This document shows positions 33,966 to 43,709 of a stretch of DNA of 50,879 bases, one piece after another (positions within the stretch are counted from its first letter, which is position 1; each line of letters begins with the position of its first letter). The stretch comes from an uncultured Flavobacteriales bacterium. GTDB taxonomy: Bacteria > Bacteroidota > Bacteroidia > Flavobacteriales_D > Sanyastnellaceae. The notes under the pieces are model-generated. The model did no database searches. It was given only the letters and a program-made list of their open reading frames with translations, and was not told the DNA's origin. Position numbers and translations under genes: made by a program. The stretch covers positions 1 through 50,879 of the forward strand of contig CAJQLF010000057.1 of the NCBI GenBank assembly GCA_905479115.1. Reading direction: 5' to 3'.

Positions 33966-34003
33966 AAAAAAGGGCGGAACCTCTGATTAGGAGAAATTCC
34001 GCC
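33966..34003 (-). terminator. Intrinsic terminator of the metalloprotease gene
   Basis: On the minus strand GGCGGAA (34003-33997) pairs with TTCCGCC (33979-33973) around a loop holding a short CTC/GAG stem, and the hairpin is followed by C and TTTTTT. It begins about 41 bases after the metalloprotease stop (34045) and precedes the YkuK-like gene. This is the clearest terminator in the window. Confidence 0.75.
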
Positions 34004-34044
34004 ATTTTCTTCACACCTTTTACACAAGGTATGCGGTCTGCAAC

Positions 34045-36657
34045 TTAGCCCTCCAGTGTCTTTTCAATTAAGAAGAGAACGTGTGTGCGGTGCGCTTTGG
34101 TTAATCCATCTGGTGAACTGGCATTGCGCTGATCGCGCTGGATTTTTTTCAATGTGCTGAGCGCCATGGATCGGGTAACCGTATCGTATTTGTTTTTGGG
34201 GTCCAAGACTTTGATTAAACGCCCTACGTACTCTATTTGAAGTTGTTGGCGTGCCGTATTGACCGAGCTTCTTAAGTCTGCCCGGAAAATAGCGTCCGTT
34301 AAGTCACCCATGTATTCATCAAGCGTATAGGTGTTGCCATAGGTAGATGCATCCGTGATGCGCTGCAACACGTTTGCATTCAACAGATGATTGAGGGCAT
34401 TCTTTTGAGCTGCAATGATCCGAGCATGAATCTTGGGGTCTTCCGGTGCAGCAAAGAAGCCAAACCCCCTGCGTTGGCTTTGCAAATAGCCATAGATCGA
34501 TTTGGCCGCGTCAAAGGCGTCCGGGGCGAAGGCATATTTTTTCAACGCGGACATAGCAGCAGTTTGATCAGACTCGGATACCGGTTGCAACGGGGCTAAA
34601 TTTTGCTGAGATGGGTGAGCACGGTTGTAGCGAATCCCTCCAATTTGTCGGGTCATCACACCGAGTTGAGTGATGTATTCGCCCGTCAACGTGAGGTAGG
34701 CTCGTCGCACTTCATAAAAGCTATTCTGATCATCTCCACCGTATTCGGTAACGATTTCTGGAAGCAACTCATTGACCAATTCACAGCGCTCACTCGCGTA
34801 GGCAACTGGATCACTTGAAAGGTCATAGATGTTGACATCGGGATTCATACCGCCTCCTGGACGTCGCATGTCATCCGCATCGTTTCCGAATTTTAAATCC
34901 GGCTCGATTGAGCGTCGCAACAGGGATTCAAGCCGAGCTGCTTCAGCTTCAGCGTCCGATAAGGCAGGGGAATATCCGTATTCAATGACCCACTTATCAT
35001 AGGGGCCGGGAGCATCATCGAAGAATTTCGTTTGATCTTTTTTGTCCCGCGCAAAATTGATGGAGGGATAATCCATCACGCTGTTCGACATTCCCTCAGC
35101 ATTCACAATTGCGGCATCCTTCAGCTCCTCCGGTGTTTGCATGGTCGATCCTGCCATGTTGTGGCTGAGGCCAAGGGTGTGTCCTACTTCATGGAGCACC
35201 AGCCGGTGCAACGTTTCTCTCGTGAATTTCTTTTGTTCATCCGCGTCAAACGAGCGTGCGCGCAATGCGGCCATTCCAAACAAGGTCTGCTGAGCATGGA
35301 CATTGCCCGCATCACAGCGGTGCATCCATTCGGCGTAGAGTTCCCGGGCGGATACTTCCTCCTCCTTCATTTCTTCCATGCCATCAAAACCGGCGTTTTG
35401 GAAAACCTCTGATCGCCAGAGTCGTCCAGTCATTCCGCTCCATTCCAGCATGATGTCCGCACCCAAAATCTCTCCAGTTCTGGGGTTGACAAAACTCGGA
35501 CCGTAGCCGCTGTATCGCGGACTCGGTGACGAAGTCCATCGCAGAACATTGTAACGGATGTCTCCGGCATCCCATTCAGCTGAATCTGGCTGGATTTTCA
35601 CTTGAACTGCATTGATGAATCCCAAAGGTTCGAAGGCTTGATTCCATTTTTCAACGCCGGTTTGGATGTACTCTCGAAACTCATAAGGCGTCGTGTTTTC
35701 GATCCACCAAACAATGGGCTGCACAGGTTCAGACATAGCTGCGTCCGGGTCTTTTTTCTCCAAGCGCCATCGGTGAATCATATCTTTCCAAGGGGTGGAA
35801 GACTCCGTTGTCATGTGCTCGGTTTGAGTTGCAAAGAATCCTAACCTCGCATCATCTGCACGGGGAATAAATCCATCGTCCGGCATTTGCATCAGACTGT
35901 GCTGGTAACGCACCGTCACCGCGCGCGCATCTTCTAAGGCAGATCCGCCGCTACGGGGCGCTGGATTGTCATACACGTAATCCACAATAACCTCCGTGTT
36001 TTCTGGGTAATTGTTGATGTGGTGAATTTTGGTTTTTTCACGAGAAAGTTTGCCCAATACGGACTCGCCTGGTTTACGCGATGGTCGCTTGATCATCTCG
36101 AAATCTTCCTTCAAGAACAAAGCGTCGCCTGAGATGACATGCACCGTCTTCGTAGAATCTGCGCCTTCAATTTTCAAACTTGCGATGATGGGTGTATTGA
36201 TGTTTGCACCTGCTGCACGCGCCAAAGGCGAGTCTGCATCGAAGTAATAGTTGGTGTTTTCGGTATGGACTTCAACGCGGTCGTAGTGCTTGTGAAACGT
36301 AATGACTTTGCTGTTTCGGTAGCTGCCTCTTGTGTATCCAGATTCAGCAACTCCATCGTCAACATGGGAGAAATAGATAAATTCACGTTCGAGCATGGAA
36401 TCTGGTATGGCCATCCAACTTTTTCCATCCGTCGTGTCCGTGTAGAGAGTGAAGAGTCCATCGATTTGCTTGCACGCCTTCGTCAATTCTTCTATGCTCT
36501 TGATTTCTGATTTATCGGGCTTTCCCTTTTGAGCGCCAGTCGCATTGCTTTTGTTGCCTTTGCTTTTGCGGCCTCGCTGCGCGGTTGCTTCCGGAGTTGC
36601 GGTTAAGGAAATTACAGCTAAGAAGGTTAAGGCAATGGCCTTGAATGAGTGCTTCAT
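34045..36657 (-). CDS. Secreted zinc-dependent metalloprotease (DUF5117/DUF4953 type)
   Basis: ATG 36657 starts a signal peptide (MKHSFKAIAL... EATAQ, about 1-27) and gives 870 residues; an in-frame ATG eight codons upstream is less suitable. A basic Gly/Lys/Ser linker follows. The N-terminal beta-rich region (about 50-290) matches the DUF5117-type domain of Bacteroidetes metalloproteases, and the central catalytic domain has HEVGHTLGLSH (489-499), the metzincin zinc motif HExxHxxGxxH, followed by SNSVMDYPSINFA with the Met-turn. The helical C-terminus corresponds to the family's DUF4953 part. It probably degrades peptides in the periplasm or outside the cell. A candidate promoter lies at 36712-36745 and a hairpin terminator follows the gene. 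Confidence 0.9.
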   Translation of the reverse strand: MKHSFKAIALTFLAVISLTATPEATAQRGRKSKGNKSNATGAQKGKPDKSEIKSIEELTKACKQIDGLFTLYTDTTDGKSWMAIPDSMLEREFIYFSHVDDGVAESGYTRGSYRNSKVITFHKHYDRVEVHTENTNYYFDADSPLARAAGANINTPIIASLKIEGADSTKTVHVISGDALFLKEDFEMIKRPSRKPGESVLGKLSREKTKIHHINNYPENTEVIVDYVYDNPAPRSGGSALEDARAVTVRYQHSLMQMPDDGFIPRADDARLGFFATQTEHMTTESSTPWKDMIHRWRLEKKDPDAAMSEPVQPIVWWIENTTPYEFREYIQTGVEKWNQAFEPLGFINAVQVKIQPDSAEWDAGDIRYNVLRWTSSPSPRYSGYGPSFVNPRTGEILGADIMLEWSGMTGRLWRSEVFQNAGFDGMEEMKEEEVSARELYAEWMHRCDAGNVHAQQTLFGMAALRARSFDADEQKKFTRETLHRLVLHEVGHTLGLSHNMAGSTMQTPEELKDAAIVNAEGMSNSVMDYPSINFARDKKDQTKFFDDAPGPYDKWVIEYGYSPALSDAEAEAARLESLLRRSIEPDLKFGNDADDMRRPGGGMNPDVNIYDLSSDPVAYASERCELVNELLPEIVTEYGGDDQNSFYEVRRAYLTLTGEYITQLGVMTRQIGGIRYNRAHPSQQNLAPLQPVSESDQTAAMSALKKYAFAPDAFDAAKSIYGYLQSQRRGFGFFAAPEDPKIHARIIAAQKNALNHLLNANVLQRITDASTYGNTYTLDEYMGDLTDAIFRADLRSSVNTARQQLQIEYVGRLIKVLDPKNKYDTVTRSMALSTLKKIQRDQRNASSPDGLTKAHRTHVLFLIEKTLEG

Positions 36658-36711
36658 GTTGTTGGTTTCAGGTGTGGTCAAACTTGGGTTTTAGGCTTAT
36701 TTTGAATCGAA

Positions 36712-36745
36712 TAAACTTACCAAAGGGACCCGAAGATAAGTCAAA
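36712..36745 (-). promoter_or_regulatory. Possible promoter of the metalloprotease gene
   Basis: On the minus strand TTTG (36745-36742) is followed after 22 bases by TAAGTTTA (36719-36712), similar to TTTG/TAnnTTTG with one mismatch and a longer spacer. It lies about 55 bases before ATG 36657. Confidence 0.35.
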
Positions 36746-36761
36746 TGATTGCAATTCTCAG

Positions 36762-37493
36762 TCACTTGAATCCACGCTCATCTTTTATTTGTTCGTAGGC
36801 ATTTTGGATGGCAATGAATCGCTCTTTTGCCTGAGCACGATGGGTCTCTCCAAGATCTAGCACCTTGTCTGGATGGTACTTGATTGCAAGCCTTCGATAG
36901 GCTTTCTTAATCTCCGCATCTGTTGCTTCCGAAGCTACTTCCAATACCGTGTAAGGATTTGCGCTCCCCGCTTGGAACATCTCTTCTATGCTGTTTAAGT
37001 CTCCGGCAGGAATGGCCATCCAAGCGGCAATTTGCCGAATCAAGGAGATTTCGTTTGTATGAATATGTCCATCCGCGCGTGCAATACCGTACAAGTATTG
37101 CAACAAGAGCAACCGCTTTGATACGTCCATGTGAAGACGTATCTGTTCTGAGACATCGCGCACGTGGATTTCTTGTTTCAAGATATCCCTGAGCATCAAG
37201 GTCAATTGTTCTCCCTGTTGCTGACCAAAATTTTTGCGCAAAAAGGACTTCACAAAATTCAACTCGGATTTCAAGATCCGATCGTCTGCCTTCATTACTG
37301 CAGCACTCAAAATGAGCAGCGACAGACTGAAATCACCTGGTCGTGTTCGGTTCGATTTGCCTGAGCGAGACGCAGCGCTTGCATCACTGTTGTCGGCAAA
37401 CATTTTGCCCAAGGCATAGCCTAAAATGCCCCCAATGGGACCTCCTAGAGACCACCCGATAGCACCTCCAATCCAAGCCCCGTATCGACTCAC
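36762..37493 (-). CDS. DjlA-like protein: TerB and C-terminal J domain
   Basis: The 243-residue protein starts at GTG 37493, overlapping the htpG stop by 4 bp (GTGA). Residues about 5-31 form a glycine-rich hydrophobic segment ([21 protein letters not shown]), probably membrane-inserted. A TerB-like helical domain spans about 55-170 ([34 protein letters not shown]). The J domain occupies about 179-243 ([20 protein letters not shown]) with HPD at 207-209, which stimulates Hsp70 ATPase. The layout matches DjlA, a membrane-linked DnaK co-chaperone. Coupling to htpG suggests joint function of Hsp90 and Hsp70 systems. Confidence 0.9.
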   Translation of the reverse strand: MSRYGAWIGGAIGWSLGGPIGGILGYALGKMFADNSDASAASRSGKSNRTRPGDFSLSLLILSAAVMKADDRILKSELNFVKSFLRKNFGQQQGEQLTLMLRDILKQEIHVRDVSEQIRLHMDVSKRLLLLQYLYGIARADGHIHTNEISLIRQIAAWMAIPAGDLNSIEEMFQAGSANPYTVLEVASEATDAEIKKAYRRLAIKYHPDKVLDLGETHRAQAKERFIAIQNAYEQIKDERGFK

Positions 37494-39388
37494 GCGAGCT
37501 CGCTGTAACCCTTCTGAATGAAGGAGGTCAATTCCTCACCCTCGAGTAAGCCTTGAGATAATCGAGCCAGATCGCCTGCTTTTTTGGCCAACGCCTTCTT
37601 ATTTTCTTCGTCTTTTTCACCTAGGATTTTTTGAACCAAAGGATGGTTGGCATTGACCGCAACATCATAGCTATCAGGCAGTGCGCCAAACATCTGGAAC
37701 CCACCTCCGCCAACTGCTTGCTGCTCTTTCATTCGGCGCATAAACTCCGAACGGGTGATGGTAATTGGTGATGCCGTTGGCGCCATTGCAACAAATTTCA
37801 CCTTGTAAGCATCGCCTGGGAAAGCGCCTTCTATGATCGGCTTAACCAGTTCTTCCTGCTTTTCATCCAACGCACTGGTAGCGGTTTCTTCCGTTTCAAT
37901 GAGGTTTTCAATGACGTCAGAATCCACCCGTTTGAACTGCACATCCGGGTAAGCCTCTTCGAGCTTTTGAACCATGTGGGAGGCCAATGGGCCCTCCATG
38001 ACGAGCACTTTATATCCGCGCTCTAGCGCTGGCGCGATAAAGCCGTGCTGGTTTTTTGCATCGGCCGTGTAGGGAAGGATAATCTTTCCGTTTTTGTCTT
38101 TTTGGGTTTCACCAACGGCAGCTATTAATTCCTCATAGGTGACGCAAGCGTCCGTTGTGTCCTTAAAGAGCATAAACTTCTTGGCTCGTTCAGCGAACTT
38201 TTCGTCCGTGAGCATGCCGTACTCAATAAAGATGCGGAGGTCATCCCATTGCGCTGCGAAAGCTTCCGGATCCTTCTTAAACATCGAAGAAAGTTTGTCT
38301 GAAACTTTTTTGGATATGTGGCCGCTAATTTTCTTCACGTTGGCGTCTTCCTGCAGGTATGATCGGGAGACGTTCAAGGGAATGTCGGGGGAATCGATGA
38401 CCCCGTGCAGCAGCGTCAAAAAGTCCGGCACAATGCTTTCGACGTTGTCGGTAATGAAGACCTGGTTGGAGTACAAATGAATTTTGTCTCGGCGCAGTTC
38501 CATTTCCTTTTTCAATTGAGGGAAATACAGAATTCCAGTCAAATTAAAAGGAAAGTCAACGTTGAGATGAATGTGGAAGAGGGGATCTTCAAAATTCATC
38601 GGGTATAAATCCTTGTAAAATTTGGAGTAATCGTCATCTTGCAAGTCCGCAGGTGCTTTACTCCAAAGTGGGGTAGTGGCATTGACAACTCGAGGCACCT
38701 TGTTCTCGACCTTTTTTACGTTGCCTTCTTCATCTTTTTCACCACTGGGATCTTCGACCCACTCTGACGTCGTACCGTGGATGATTTCCACGGGCATGAA
38801 TTTGCAATATTTCGTTAGGATGCCCTGAATACGGCTGTCCTCGAGGAATTCTTCACTGTCATCCGCGATATGCAGAACGATATCTGTTCCATGTTCGGCC
38901 TTTTCAGTGGCGTCCAAGGAATACTCAGGTGAGCCGTCACACGACCACTTCACAGGTGTTGCTCCTTCTCGCTGACTCCATGTGATGATGTCAACATGCT
39001 TAGCGACCATGAACGCCGAATAAAAACCGAGTCCAAAATGGCCTATAATGGCGGTCTTAGCATCCTCTCCTTGGTATTTGTCCAAGAATTCAGTTGCACC
39101 TGAAAAGGCGATTTGGTTGATGTATTTGTTCACCTCCTCCTCTGTCATGCCAATTCCACGATCTCTGATGGTCAAAGTTTTGGCCTCCTCATCTCGGATA
39201 ATTTCAATGGCAACGTCGCCTTCAATGGCCTCAATTTCTCCAATCTTAGCGAGGGTTTTGCGTTTTTGAGTCGCATCTACAGCGTTTGAGACTAATTCAC
39301 GAAGGAAGATTTCATGATCGCTATACAAGAATTTTTTGATGATCGGAAAAATGTTCTCCGTTTGGACGTTGATGTTACCAGTTGCCAT
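37490..39388 (-). CDS. htpG: Molecular chaperone HtpG (Hsp90)
   Basis: ATG 39388 ([19 protein letters not shown]) gives 632 residues, typical for HtpG; an upstream in-frame ATG at 39421 adds 11 residues that are not conserved. The N-terminal ATPase has the GHKL motifs: [12 protein letters not shown] (Asn binding Mg-ATP), [11 protein letters not shown] and [11 protein letters not shown]. The middle domain has the conserved [11 protein letters not shown] with the catalytic Arg region, and [11 protein letters not shown]. The C-terminal dimerisation part ends [10 protein letters not shown]. It remodels client proteins with DnaK. Its stop overlaps the start of a TerB/J-domain gene. An inverted repeat lies in the upstream 165-bp divergent region. 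Confidence 0.96.
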   Translation of the reverse strand: MATGNINVQTENIFPIIKKFLYSDHEIFLRELVSNAVDATQKRKTLAKIGEIEAIEGDVAIEIIRDEEAKTLTIRDRGIGMTEEEVNKYINQIAFSGATEFLDKYQGEDAKTAIIGHFGLGFYSAFMVAKHVDIITWSQREGATPVKWSCDGSPEYSLDATEKAEHGTDIVLHIADDSEEFLEDSRIQGILTKYCKFMPVEIIHGTTSEWVEDPSGEKDEEGNVKKVENKVPRVVNATTPLWSKAPADLQDDDYSKFYKDLYPMNFEDPLFHIHLNVDFPFNLTGILYFPQLKKEMELRRDKIHLYSNQVFITDNVESIVPDFLTLLHGVIDSPDIPLNVSRSYLQEDANVKKISGHISKKVSDKLSSMFKKDPEAFAAQWDDLRIFIEYGMLTDEKFAERAKKFMLFKDTTDACVTYEELIAAVGETQKDKNGKIILPYTADAKNQHGFIAPALERGYKVLVMEGPLASHMVQKLEEAYPDVQFKRVDSDVIENLIETEETATSALDEKQEELVKPIIEGAFPGDAYKVKFVAMAPTASPITITRSEFMRRMKEQQAVGGGGFQMFGALPDSYDVAVNANHPLVQKILGEKDEENKKALAKKAGDLARLSQGLLEGEELTSFIQKGYSELA

Positions 39389-39553
39389 GAGAATGAGTTT
39401 GATTTTTCTTGGAGGATGCAAATGTTACGCCAATGGTCATTCATGAACGAATTCCTGCCATTCTGACCCATTGAGGAATTCTTTGCGCCGGGATGGCAGT
39501 AAGCTGCCTTTCCTTACTGTAAATTGGTCACACAAACTGCCAATACTGTCACG

Positions 39554-42500
39554 ATGATTCAGCGAATTCTGCTACTCTTTGTTTTTGGTTTTTTAGCGCC
39601 TTTTGCGACGCACGCTCAATCTGATGCAAGTCAAGATCCTGATTGGTCTGTGCTAATGCAAGCAGAAAACGCCGATCCGGTTGAAATCCGAAATCTTTTC
39701 GAAGCCCGGTGGGAAGGTCGTGAACGAATCAAAGGTTCTGGGTACAAGCAAGTCGAGCGCTGGTTGCATTTGATGGACGGGCGGACCGATGAAGCGGGCA
39801 AGGTCTTGGGTGTGGAGGCAATTATGGACGCTCACCGCGCCATACAACAATGGAATGATGCTGGAAGATCATTGAACGGTAATTGGCAAGTGTGCGGACC
39901 TACCCTCGATGATATCACTACGCGGGATAATATTCGGGGCGTTGGACGAATGAATGCGCTGGCATTCCACCCTTCAAATTCGGATGTCATTTTTGCAGGT
40001 GCTCCGGCCGGAGGCGTGTGGAGATCTTACGATGAAGGAGCAAGCTGGGAAACCAACACCGACGACTTTCCTACATTGGGCGTAAGTGCCATTGCTTTTG
40101 CCGCATCTGACCCTGCAATTGTTTATATCGGAACGGGAGACCGAGATGCTTCGGACAGTCCTGGCATGGGGGTGATGAAATCGTTGGATGGTGGGATCTC
40201 TTGGGAATTTTTCAATGCGGGCATTGAGGGGAAGGTTGTGGGCGATCTAGCGGTTTATCCAACAAACGCTGAGCAAGTCTTGGCTGCTACGAGCAGCGGA
40301 ATCTTCAAAACAACAGATGGTGGGACGAGCTGGTTGCAGGTGTCTAATAACACTCAGAATTACAAGAATATCGCGGTTCATCCTACGAATCCAGATGTTG
40401 TTTATTGCACAGGACAGGGCCGCTTTTGGAGAAGCGCGGATGCAGGCGATACCTGGGAGTACATCAACGAGGGGATACTGCCTAGCACAAGAATGGTCAT
40501 TGCAGTGACCCCTGCAGCGCCGGACAATGTGTATGTGCTCTCCACGGGAACGTATGAGTTCCGCGCATTCTACAAGTCAGAAGATGCCGGTTTGAATTTC
40601 GTTGAGATGAGTGATAGCCCCAATATTATGGGCTGGAATGCCGCAGGGGAGGACGATGGAGGACAAGCATGGTACGACCTGTGTCTGGAGGCAGATCCAG
40701 TTGTTGTCGACCGAGTGTATGTCGGAGGTATTCGGATGAAACGGTCGGACGACGGCGGTGCCACATGGTTGGATGTGCAGGACAGCTACTTGCATGTGGA
40801 TCAGCATGCTTTGGAGGCCAATCCGCACACCGATGAAGTGTGGCTAGCCAACGACGGCGGAATTTATCGGTACGCCAATAACATTCAGTGGCAGGATATG
40901 AGCCATGGAATCATCACGGGAGAAATCTACAAAATTGGCCAAAGCCCTTTTGACGGAAATGACGCGATGAACGGGTATCAGGATAATGGAACATACTTGT
41001 TCAATGGAGTTCAATGGGAACGCGGCAGCGGCGGAGATGGGTTTGAGTGTATTTACGATCCAAATGACCCAGATTGGTTCTTTTCGAGTTCGCAATACGG
41101 TCGCGTATACCGCACGGGTCCGGGTATTCAGTCCCAGACCATTGTGGCCAATGGCCAATTGGGAATTGATGAGGGTGGAGCATGGTCCACGCCATTCACA
41201 GTTTCATCCGAAGACTCGCAAACGATGTTTGTTGGTTTGCAGAATGTTTGGCGCTCCATGAACATCAAGCATCCGGTGAAGGACAGCATTGTTTGGGAAA
41301 AGGTTTCCTCTGAATTGGGAGGCTCTGATGCGAATACCATGCGCGTTGTGCATCGCGACCGAAATGAAGAACAGCGGGTTTACGCCACGGAATCCAATCG
41401 AAAGTTCTTTCGGTGTGACAATGCTTTGGCAGATATGGACAGTGTTACGTGGTGGGACTTGTCTGACAACCTCCCATTGAGCTCTCAGCCGGTCTTGGCC
41501 ATTGAGACGGTTCAGGGAGAAGACAGTACGGTTTACATTTCGTTCAACTATAAAGTCTGGAAATCAGAAGATATGGGCGGCGATTGGACAGAACTCGAAG
41601 GTGATTTGCCGGGGTTGCCAATCAATACGTTGGTTTACGATACCACAGGAACAGGAGGGATTTATGCGGGAACGGACATGGGAGTTTACTATTGGAATAA
41701 TGCAGATAGCGCTTGGTTAGATTTCTCCCAAGGTCTTCCCATGGCGGTGCGCGTAACGGAGTTGGAACTGTATCCCGGCGCAGGAGCGAATGATCCAAAG
41801 CGTCTGCGTGCTGGGACGTACGGGCGTGGCATGTGGGAGAGTGATGCATATGGAGAGTCGGTCGGTTTCCCGCCCTTGGCTTACCTCGAGCCAGCAGCAG
41901 AGGAAACATCTATCTACGGAGAGGCAGATGTTCAATTGGCATTTCGACGGAATTTGTTGCCGGTTGAGATGACGGACTTGACCATAGCCGACCTGTATGT
42001 TACGAACGCCACCCTTGAAGGGTTAGAGGCGAACGAATCAGGCTACAGCTTCACGGTGGTCCCCAATGCATTCGGTCCAATTCAAATCGCAGTTCCAGAT
42101 GGTGCGGCAGTGGAGCTTGGTGGTTTTGAGTTGCCTAACTTAGGATCAGATACGCTGCAATTGGTGTATCACCCAGTGCCCGATGATTTCGGTCCTTGGG
42201 GGCCAGGAGGGGTGGGAAGTCAAGAGGATATGGCCATTTGGCTCCGGGCTGACCACGGACTTTTTGATGCAGATGGTGCACCGGTAGGAGTTGGTGGGAA
42301 TGTGGCGGAGTGGCGCGATGTGCTATCTGGCAACTTTTCGAGCGCATACCAAAACGATCCGGAAGCAACTCCATTGGCCACGGCTGATGGGTTAGATGGA
42401 AAACCGGCGTTAAAATTTGACGGAGAGAACGATTGCGTTATTGCATCTGCAGTTGAAATGAATCGAGATCTTTCCGCTTTTAGCATTGTGAAGGGAGCGG

Positions 42501-43651
42501 AAAGTGCTTGGAATGATCACGGGTGGATTGCCAGTGCACGAGAGGCGAATGGTTTCATTCTGCACCCTTGGAAGAATCAAAGTTCATATCAATCTGTCGT
42601 GATTGACGATGAGGAAAATTACGCGGAGGCCACACCGCTTTGGATTGTTGATGCATCCTTGCCCCAATTTTATGGTGTGATTTACGATCAATCGGATTGG
42701 GATCAGCAGTTCTATACCATTGTCAATGACACCCGACTTCCATTTCCTGGATCCAACATTGGTGCTCGGGACGAATCAGATTTCGTTGAAGTGCGGTATG
42801 GTTGGGATTACAATGACCGATTTGGCGAGGGCTTTATCTCAGAGCATTTCATCTACGGCCGCCGGTTGTTTGAATCGCACCGCACCATCGTGTCCAATTA
42901 TGTTGCGGCGCGCTATGGGATCAACCTCGGAAATTTGCAGCACTACTTTAGAGATCAATACCCTGCAGATGTGGCTGGAATAGGCCGGGAGAGTGAATGG
43001 GATTATCATGATGATGCCCAAGGAATAGGAAGTATCCGAATAAGCAATGCGATGGACTTAGATGATGGAGAATACCTTTTTTGGGGCCACGACGAAGGCG
43101 CTTTAGCGGTGGTAACCGCATATCCTTTTATGTCGGAGCGATTGGAACGGATTTGGGCCTGTGAAGAGGTCGGAGATGCAGGAACAGTAAAAGTACAGGT
43201 GGCAGATGCAGGGGTTGCAGAGCTTTTCGCCTCAGCCTCCATCGGTTTAATCGTGTCGGAAGGGGATGAGTTTTCCATTTCGGATCAGCCTGACTTTTAC
43301 CCCTTGCAAAATGAAGGGGGCTATTGGGTAGCAGAGATCGATTTACCATCCCATGGCGTGTTCACAATCGGATTCGAACCGGTCATGCGGTTAGAGGAGT
43401 CTGTCATTGAGGCGGAATGGAGCATTTATCCCAATCCAGCGCGAGACATTCTCAACATTGAGTCGCGGTACGTCGCACTCGCAGGTGCAGGGTGCCGTGC
43501 GCTAGATGTTTCGGGACGTCAAGTTGCCCGTTGGACATGGGACGAAGGCCAGCGCATGCGATTAGATATCTCGACCTGGCGAGCGGGATTGTACCTCATC
43601 GAGATCAACAAGAATGGCCAGCGTCAGTCTCTGCCATTTTTGAAACAGTAG
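39554..43651 (+). CDS. Large secreted Asp-box beta-propeller protein with T9SS sorting domain
   Basis: ATG 39554 gives 1365 residues with a signal peptide (MIQRILLLFVFGF... THAQS, about 1-22). Residues about 100-760 hold repeated Asp-box motifs (SxDxGxxW): SYDEGASW, SLDGGISW, TTDGGTSW, SADAGDTW, SDDGGATW and SEDMGGDW, as in sortilin/BNR-type or xyloglucanase-like propellers. An Ig-like domain follows (TDLTIADLYVTNATLEG, about 800-870), then a concanavalin-like segment (LDGKPALKFDGENDCV) and a DUF8202-like part (YVAARYGINLG, AGIGRESEWD, FWGHDEG). The end is a T9SS type A sorting domain (IYPNPARDILNIE, WRAGLYLIEI). It is probably surface-exposed; function unknown. No sialidase catalytic triad was identified. 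Confidence 0.88.
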   Translation: MIQRILLLFVFGFLAPFATHAQSDASQDPDWSVLMQAENADPVEIRNLFEARWEGRERIKGSGYKQVERWLHLMDGRTDEAGKVLGVEAIMDAHRAIQQWNDAGRSLNGNWQVCGPTLDDITTRDNIRGVGRMNALAFHPSNSDVIFAGAPAGGVWRSYDEGASWETNTDDFPTLGVSAIAFAASDPAIVYIGTGDRDASDSPGMGVMKSLDGGISWEFFNAGIEGKVVGDLAVYPTNAEQVLAATSSGIFKTTDGGTSWLQVSNNTQNYKNIAVHPTNPDVVYCTGQGRFWRSADAGDTWEYINEGILPSTRMVIAVTPAAPDNVYVLSTGTYEFRAFYKSEDAGLNFVEMSDSPNIMGWNAAGEDDGGQAWYDLCLEADPVVVDRVYVGGIRMKRSDDGGATWLDVQDSYLHVDQHALEANPHTDEVWLANDGGIYRYANNIQWQDMSHGIITGEIYKIGQSPFDGNDAMNGYQDNGTYLFNGVQWERGSGGDGFECIYDPNDPDWFFSSSQYGRVYRTGPGIQSQTIVANGQLGIDEGGAWSTPFTVSSEDSQTMFVGLQNVWRSMNIKHPVKDSIVWEKVSSELGGSDANTMRVVHRDRNEEQRVYATESNRKFFRCDNALADMDSVTWWDLSDNLPLSSQPVLAIETVQGEDSTVYISFNYKVWKSEDMGGDWTELEGDLPGLPINTLVYDTTGTGGIYAGTDMGVYYWNNADSAWLDFSQGLPMAVRVTELELYPGAGANDPKRLRAGTYGRGMWESDAYGESVGFPPLAYLEPAAEETSIYGEADVQLAFRRNLLPVEMTDLTIADLYVTNATLEGLEANESGYSFTVVPNAFGPIQIAVPDGAAVELGGFELPNLGSDTLQLVYHPVPDDFGPWGPGGVGSQEDMAIWLRADHGLFDADGAPVGVGGNVAEWRDVLSGNFSSAYQNDPEATPLATADGLDGKPALKFDGENDCVIASAVEMNRDLSAFSIVKGAESAWNDHGWIASAREANGFILHPWKNQSSYQSVVIDDEENYAEATPLWIVDASLPQFYGVIYDQSDWDQQFYTIVNDTRLPFPGSNIGARDESDFVEVRYGWDYNDRFGEGFISEHFIYGRRLFESHRTIVSNYVAARYGINLGNLQHYFRDQYPADVAGIGRESEWDYHDDAQGIGSIRISNAMDLDDGEYLFWGHDEGALAVVTAYPFMSERLERIWACEEVGDAGTVKVQVADAGVAELFASASIGLIVSEGDEFSISDQPDFYPLQNEGGYWVAEIDLPSHGVFTIGFEPVMRLEESVIEAEWSIYPNPARDILNIESRYVALAGAGCRALDVSGRQVARWTWDEGQRMRLDISTWRAGLYLIEINKNGQRQSLPFLKQ

Positions 43652-43709
43652 CGAACAGAACGAAGGCGAGACTTCCATTCAAAGGAGCACTCCTCTTTGC
43701 CTTAGCGCA

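Noticed and set aside
39495-39508. GGCAG-TAAG-CTGCC hairpin between htpG and the propeller gene
   Set aside because: Five-base stem only and not followed by a clear T run; divergent genes do not need a terminator here.
43371-43380. GGATTCGAAC, similar to a tRNA T-loop
   Set aside because: Inside the propeller gene coding for part of IGFEPV; no acceptor or anticodon stems.
43679-43697. GGAGCACTCC hairpin between convergent genes
   Set aside because: The loop is only two bases and no T tract follows; not a credible terminator.
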